Shown: positions 3,885 to 5,895 of the stretch, one piece after another
Position numbering within the stretch: position 1 is the first letter of the stretch
Layout: every line of letters begins with the position of its first letter
From: Nanobdellota archaeon
Lineage (GTDB): Archaea; Nanobdellota; Nanobdellia; SCGC-AAA011-G17; ARS1403
Length of the DNA: 5,895 nucleotides
Assembly (NCBI GenBank): GCA_018831025.1
Contig: JAHJRB010000068.1
Span: 1 to 5,895 of the forward strand
Direction: 5' to 3'
Notes under the pieces: generated by a model
Told to the model about the DNA's origin: nothing
Seen by the model: only the letters and a program-made list of their open reading frames with translations
Databases searched by the model: none
Position numbers and translations under genes: made by a program

Positions 3885-5780
3885 ATGTTTGTAAAAAGAG
3901 GTTTGATTTATTTAGTTATATTTTTAGTTTTAATTATTTCTGTTAATTCTCAAAGTACTTTTCAATGTGAAGATGGGACTATGTTAGGTAGTTGTAAACA
4001 AGGGACTAATTTATTTTGTGGGGGAAGTGAAAATTTAATTTTTAATTCTGGGTTTGAGAATGATAATGATAATAATGGAATTCCTGATTCTTATGTTTTA
4101 GATCCGAATGCCGTTTTAAATATAAATCTTTTTTATTCTGATGATGCTTATAGAGGAGAAAAATCAATTAAAATTACAAAACAATGGGCTAGCTTTGATT
4201 ATAAGGCTTCTATTATTCCAGCAATTGTTTTAAGACCAAATACAGAATATTTTTTCTTTTCATTTGTAAAAGGAAGTTGTAATAATTTAAGAGTTTTTTA
4301 TAGTCAAGAACAAACAGGTCAAGCACATGAACTTTGTGGAGCAAATAGTGCTTGCACATTAATACCTGTTGAGAATGGATGGTCTAGATTGATTACTCAA
4401 TTTAGTTCTAATCAAATAACAACCACAGTAGCAAGTGGAGGTGCATCTGTTCCTTTCTTACTTTATCCAAGAATTGAATGCGCGGATTCTACTCCTTTTG
4501 AGTTATATGTAGATAGTATGTACTTGCAACCAGTTGAAACTCCTGTAATAAGTGAAAATTGTCAAATATGTGGGGGGTGTGAAGGAGGAGAAAGAGTAAA
4601 TGAAGATGAACTTATCTTAAGGTGTATTGAAGAAAAAGATTGTAGTATATGTGAAGGATTATCAGATTCCAATCCTTTTAAACAAGTAGCCCTAGAGCAA
4701 TGTGCAATCTTAAATGATGAATCTGATTTATGCGAAACCAATTTATGTGCCCAAAAAGTAGCCTATTTTAATTGTCCATATACATCTACAAAAACAGAAT
4801 GTGTAATACAAGGATTAAGAGATTCTGGAGTTCCTTTAAATCCTAATTTTTTAAATGGAGGAGACATCTATCTAAGACAAAATGATATTGGAGGAATAAA
4901 GAAATTTAAATTGGGAGGAGGAGATAACAAACTTGAAGGAGAATGTGAAATCCATTATAGGAAAGATGCAAGGTCAGGAAGCGTTTACATCAATGAATAT
5001 TTTGGAATTAATTTTGGTACAATAATTTCCCATATGCCTGGAAATAACATCTATAGTTACTTATCTACTCCTTTCGAAAATGAAATTGCTAGTTTATCTA
5101 GTTCATCACATGAAGCTTTAAGAAATAGGGCAAGACATCTTACAGAAATTAGGGAAGAATTAAGCAGAGTTTTTCCTTGGGAGAGTAGATATCTTGGAGA
5201 TTTAAGTAAGTATGGTTCTAGAGATTATAATTTATTAGATACAGCTAAAGGTATAAGACCAAAAGCAGATATTCTTTGTGGCTATGATAAAAAATTATAT
5301 TTATGTAATCGGGAAGGTATAAAAACTTTTGATAATGGAAGATCTTATTATTGTAATAATAATATTTGGACTCCTATTGATGAAGAACCTCAACCGATTG
5401 TTGTTGGGAAAGTTGTTGCATCTCCATCTAGAGAAAGTTCTACAGAAGTCCAACCTGCTAGGGATTATTATTCAATAGCTATAGAAAATGCTCAATTAAC
5501 ATCTCCTGAGATTAAATTACTTAATCAAAATACTCTAATCAGTGGTGGTTGTTATGTTGATGTAAAGGAAGAAACAAGACCAAAGGGAAATATGGGAATT
5601 TCTCCTTCTACAATATGGAATAAGGATTCTACATTAAGAGATTTAGGGGTAGACTTTAGGTATTTTGCCACATATTTTGGAACTTTAACAGAAGACCAGG
5701 CACTTAATATTAGAAATACGTATGGAGATTTACAATGTGTTCAAGAAGGAGAATTTGGAGGATGGGTAATTATAAATTAA
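3885..5780 (+). CDS. Large secreted Cys-rich protein with carbohydrate-binding-like module
   Basis: The 631 residues begin with a clear Sec signal peptide (basic MFVKR, hydrophobic 7-20, likely cleavage near 22-24). There is no later membrane segment, so the protein is probably released or bound non-covalently to the surface. It has 24 Cys, an even number that suits disulfides; 11 of them fall in residues 226-306, starting with CxxCxxC (226-232) and CxxC (253-256). Residues about 49-215 resemble a CBM4/9-type galactose-binding-like jelly roll: NLIFNSGFEN, then NGIPDSY, then AYRGEKSIKIT, then NTEYFFFSFVKGS. A Cys-containing segment with YYCNNNIWTPI (488-498) recalls short repeats in archaeal surface proteins. 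A Pro/Ser/Glu-rich linker (about 499-525) precedes a C-terminal domain with C556 and C618. I see no catalytic motif, so glycan binding or a cell-surface structural role is inferred. ATG 3885 fits the promoter. The next secreted-protein gene overlaps its end by 19 nt. Confidence 0.8.
   Translation: MFVKRGLIYLVIFLVLIISVNSQSTFQCEDGTMLGSCKQGTNLFCGGSENLIFNSGFENDNDNNGIPDSYVLDPNAVLNINLFYSDDAYRGEKSIKITKQWASFDYKASIIPAIVLRPNTEYFFFSFVKGSCNNLRVFYSQEQTGQAHELCGANSACTLIPVENGWSRLITQFSSNQITTTVASGGASVPFLLYPRIECADSTPFELYVDSMYLQPVETPVISENCQICGGCEGGERVNEDELILRCIEEKDCSICEGLSDSNPFKQVALEQCAILNDESDLCETNLCAQKVAYFNCPYTSTKTECVIQGLRDSGVPLNPNFLNGGDIYLRQNDIGGIKKFKLGGGDNKLEGECEIHYRKDARSGSVYINEYFGINFGTIISHMPGNNIYSYLSTPFENEIASLSSSSHEALRNRARHLTEIREELSRVFPWESRYLGDLSKYGSRDYNLLDTAKGIRPKADILCGYDKKLYLCNREGIKTFDNGRSYYCNNNIWTPIDEEPQPIVVGKVVASPSRESSTEVQPARDYYSIAIENAQLTSPEIKLLNQNTLISGGCYVDVKEETRPKGNMGISPSTIWNKDSTLRDLGVDFRYFATYFGTLTEDQALNIRNTYGDLQCVQEGEFGGWVIIN
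5746..5752 (+). promoter_or_regulatory. Shine-Dalgarno-like site for the downstream secreted protein
   Basis: AAGGAGA lies 9 nt upstream of ATG 5762, inside the end of the preceding gene. A leader-type start is expected for an internal operon gene. It contrasts with the leaderless starts of the promoter-proximal genes here. Confidence 0.5.
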
Positions 5781-5895
5781 TAATATGGATATTTGTAATT
5801 TTATTTTGTTTTAATGTAGTTTATGCTTCTCAAACAATTGGAGATTGTATTTGTCCTTCTTATGATGGAGAGGATATTAGTGAGGAAAGAGGATA
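5762..5895 (+). CDS. Secreted protein, N-terminal part only (runs off right edge)
   Basis: 44 codons are visible with no stop. The N-terminus MGNYKLIIWIFVILFCFNVV is a signal peptide with a likely cleavage after Val-Tyr-Ala (residues 20-22), giving a mature start SQTIGDCICPS. A CxC pair (29-31) follows at once, so this is probably another Cys-rich extracellular protein. The ATG overlaps the preceding gene by 19 nt in another frame and has AAGGAGA 9 nt upstream. This points to a two-gene operon with translational coupling to the large secreted protein. The family cannot be named from this fragment. Confidence 0.75.
   Translation, partial: MGNYKLIIWIFVILFCFNVVYASQTIGDCICPSYDGEDISEERG

Noticed and set aside
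4914..4924. GGGAGGAGGAG as an internal ribosome-binding site
   Set aside because: It encodes Gly-Gly-Gly-Asp in a continuous gene, and no suitable start codon follows within the normal spacing.
1..5895. tRNA, rRNA, CRISPR array or insertion sequence
   Set aside because: No cloverleaf-like GC-rich block, regularly spaced repeats, transposase motifs or terminal inverted repeats were seen on either strand by eye. A covariance-model search was not possible.

Overview
The window is strongly A+T-rich and dense with genes. It looks like chromosomal DNA of an archaeon, most likely a small-genome DPANN lineage (Woesearchaeota/Pacearchaeota-like). The lineage is an inference from base composition, Lys/Ile/Asn-rich proteins, Cys-rich secreted proteins and archaeal promoters. 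The archaeal call is firmer. Six genes each have a TATA box (TTTATATAG or close variants) centred about 24-27 nt upstream of the chosen ATG, which predicts leaderless mRNAs. Genes inside operons lack such a box and overlap the preceding gene.

Layout. (1) 1-668, minus: a protein of MscS-type 'conserved TM helix' segments, complete at its N-terminus and running to the left edge. (2) 669-788: a divergent promoter region with a 10-bp tandem/palindromic element just before the next gene. (3) 789-1574 and 1546-1887, plus: an overlapping pair, a nucleotidyltransferase-fold protein with a short AbrB-like N-terminal segment, then a small helical protein of unknown function. (4) 1884-3080, minus: a divergent enolase that keeps its catalytic residues; its stop codon overlaps the stop of the pair. 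(5) 3130-3414 and 3451-3753, minus: two small paralogous membrane-anchored proteins, each with its own promoter. (6) 3885-5780, plus: a 631-residue secreted protein with 24 cysteines, overlapped by a second secreted protein (5762 to the right edge).

Functionally the window combines one housekeeping glycolysis gene, a possible autoregulated nucleotidyltransferase module (the best candidate for an undescribed system), and membrane or surface proteins. No tRNA, rRNA, CRISPR array or mobile element was recognised. No gene-free stretch exceeds about 130 bases.
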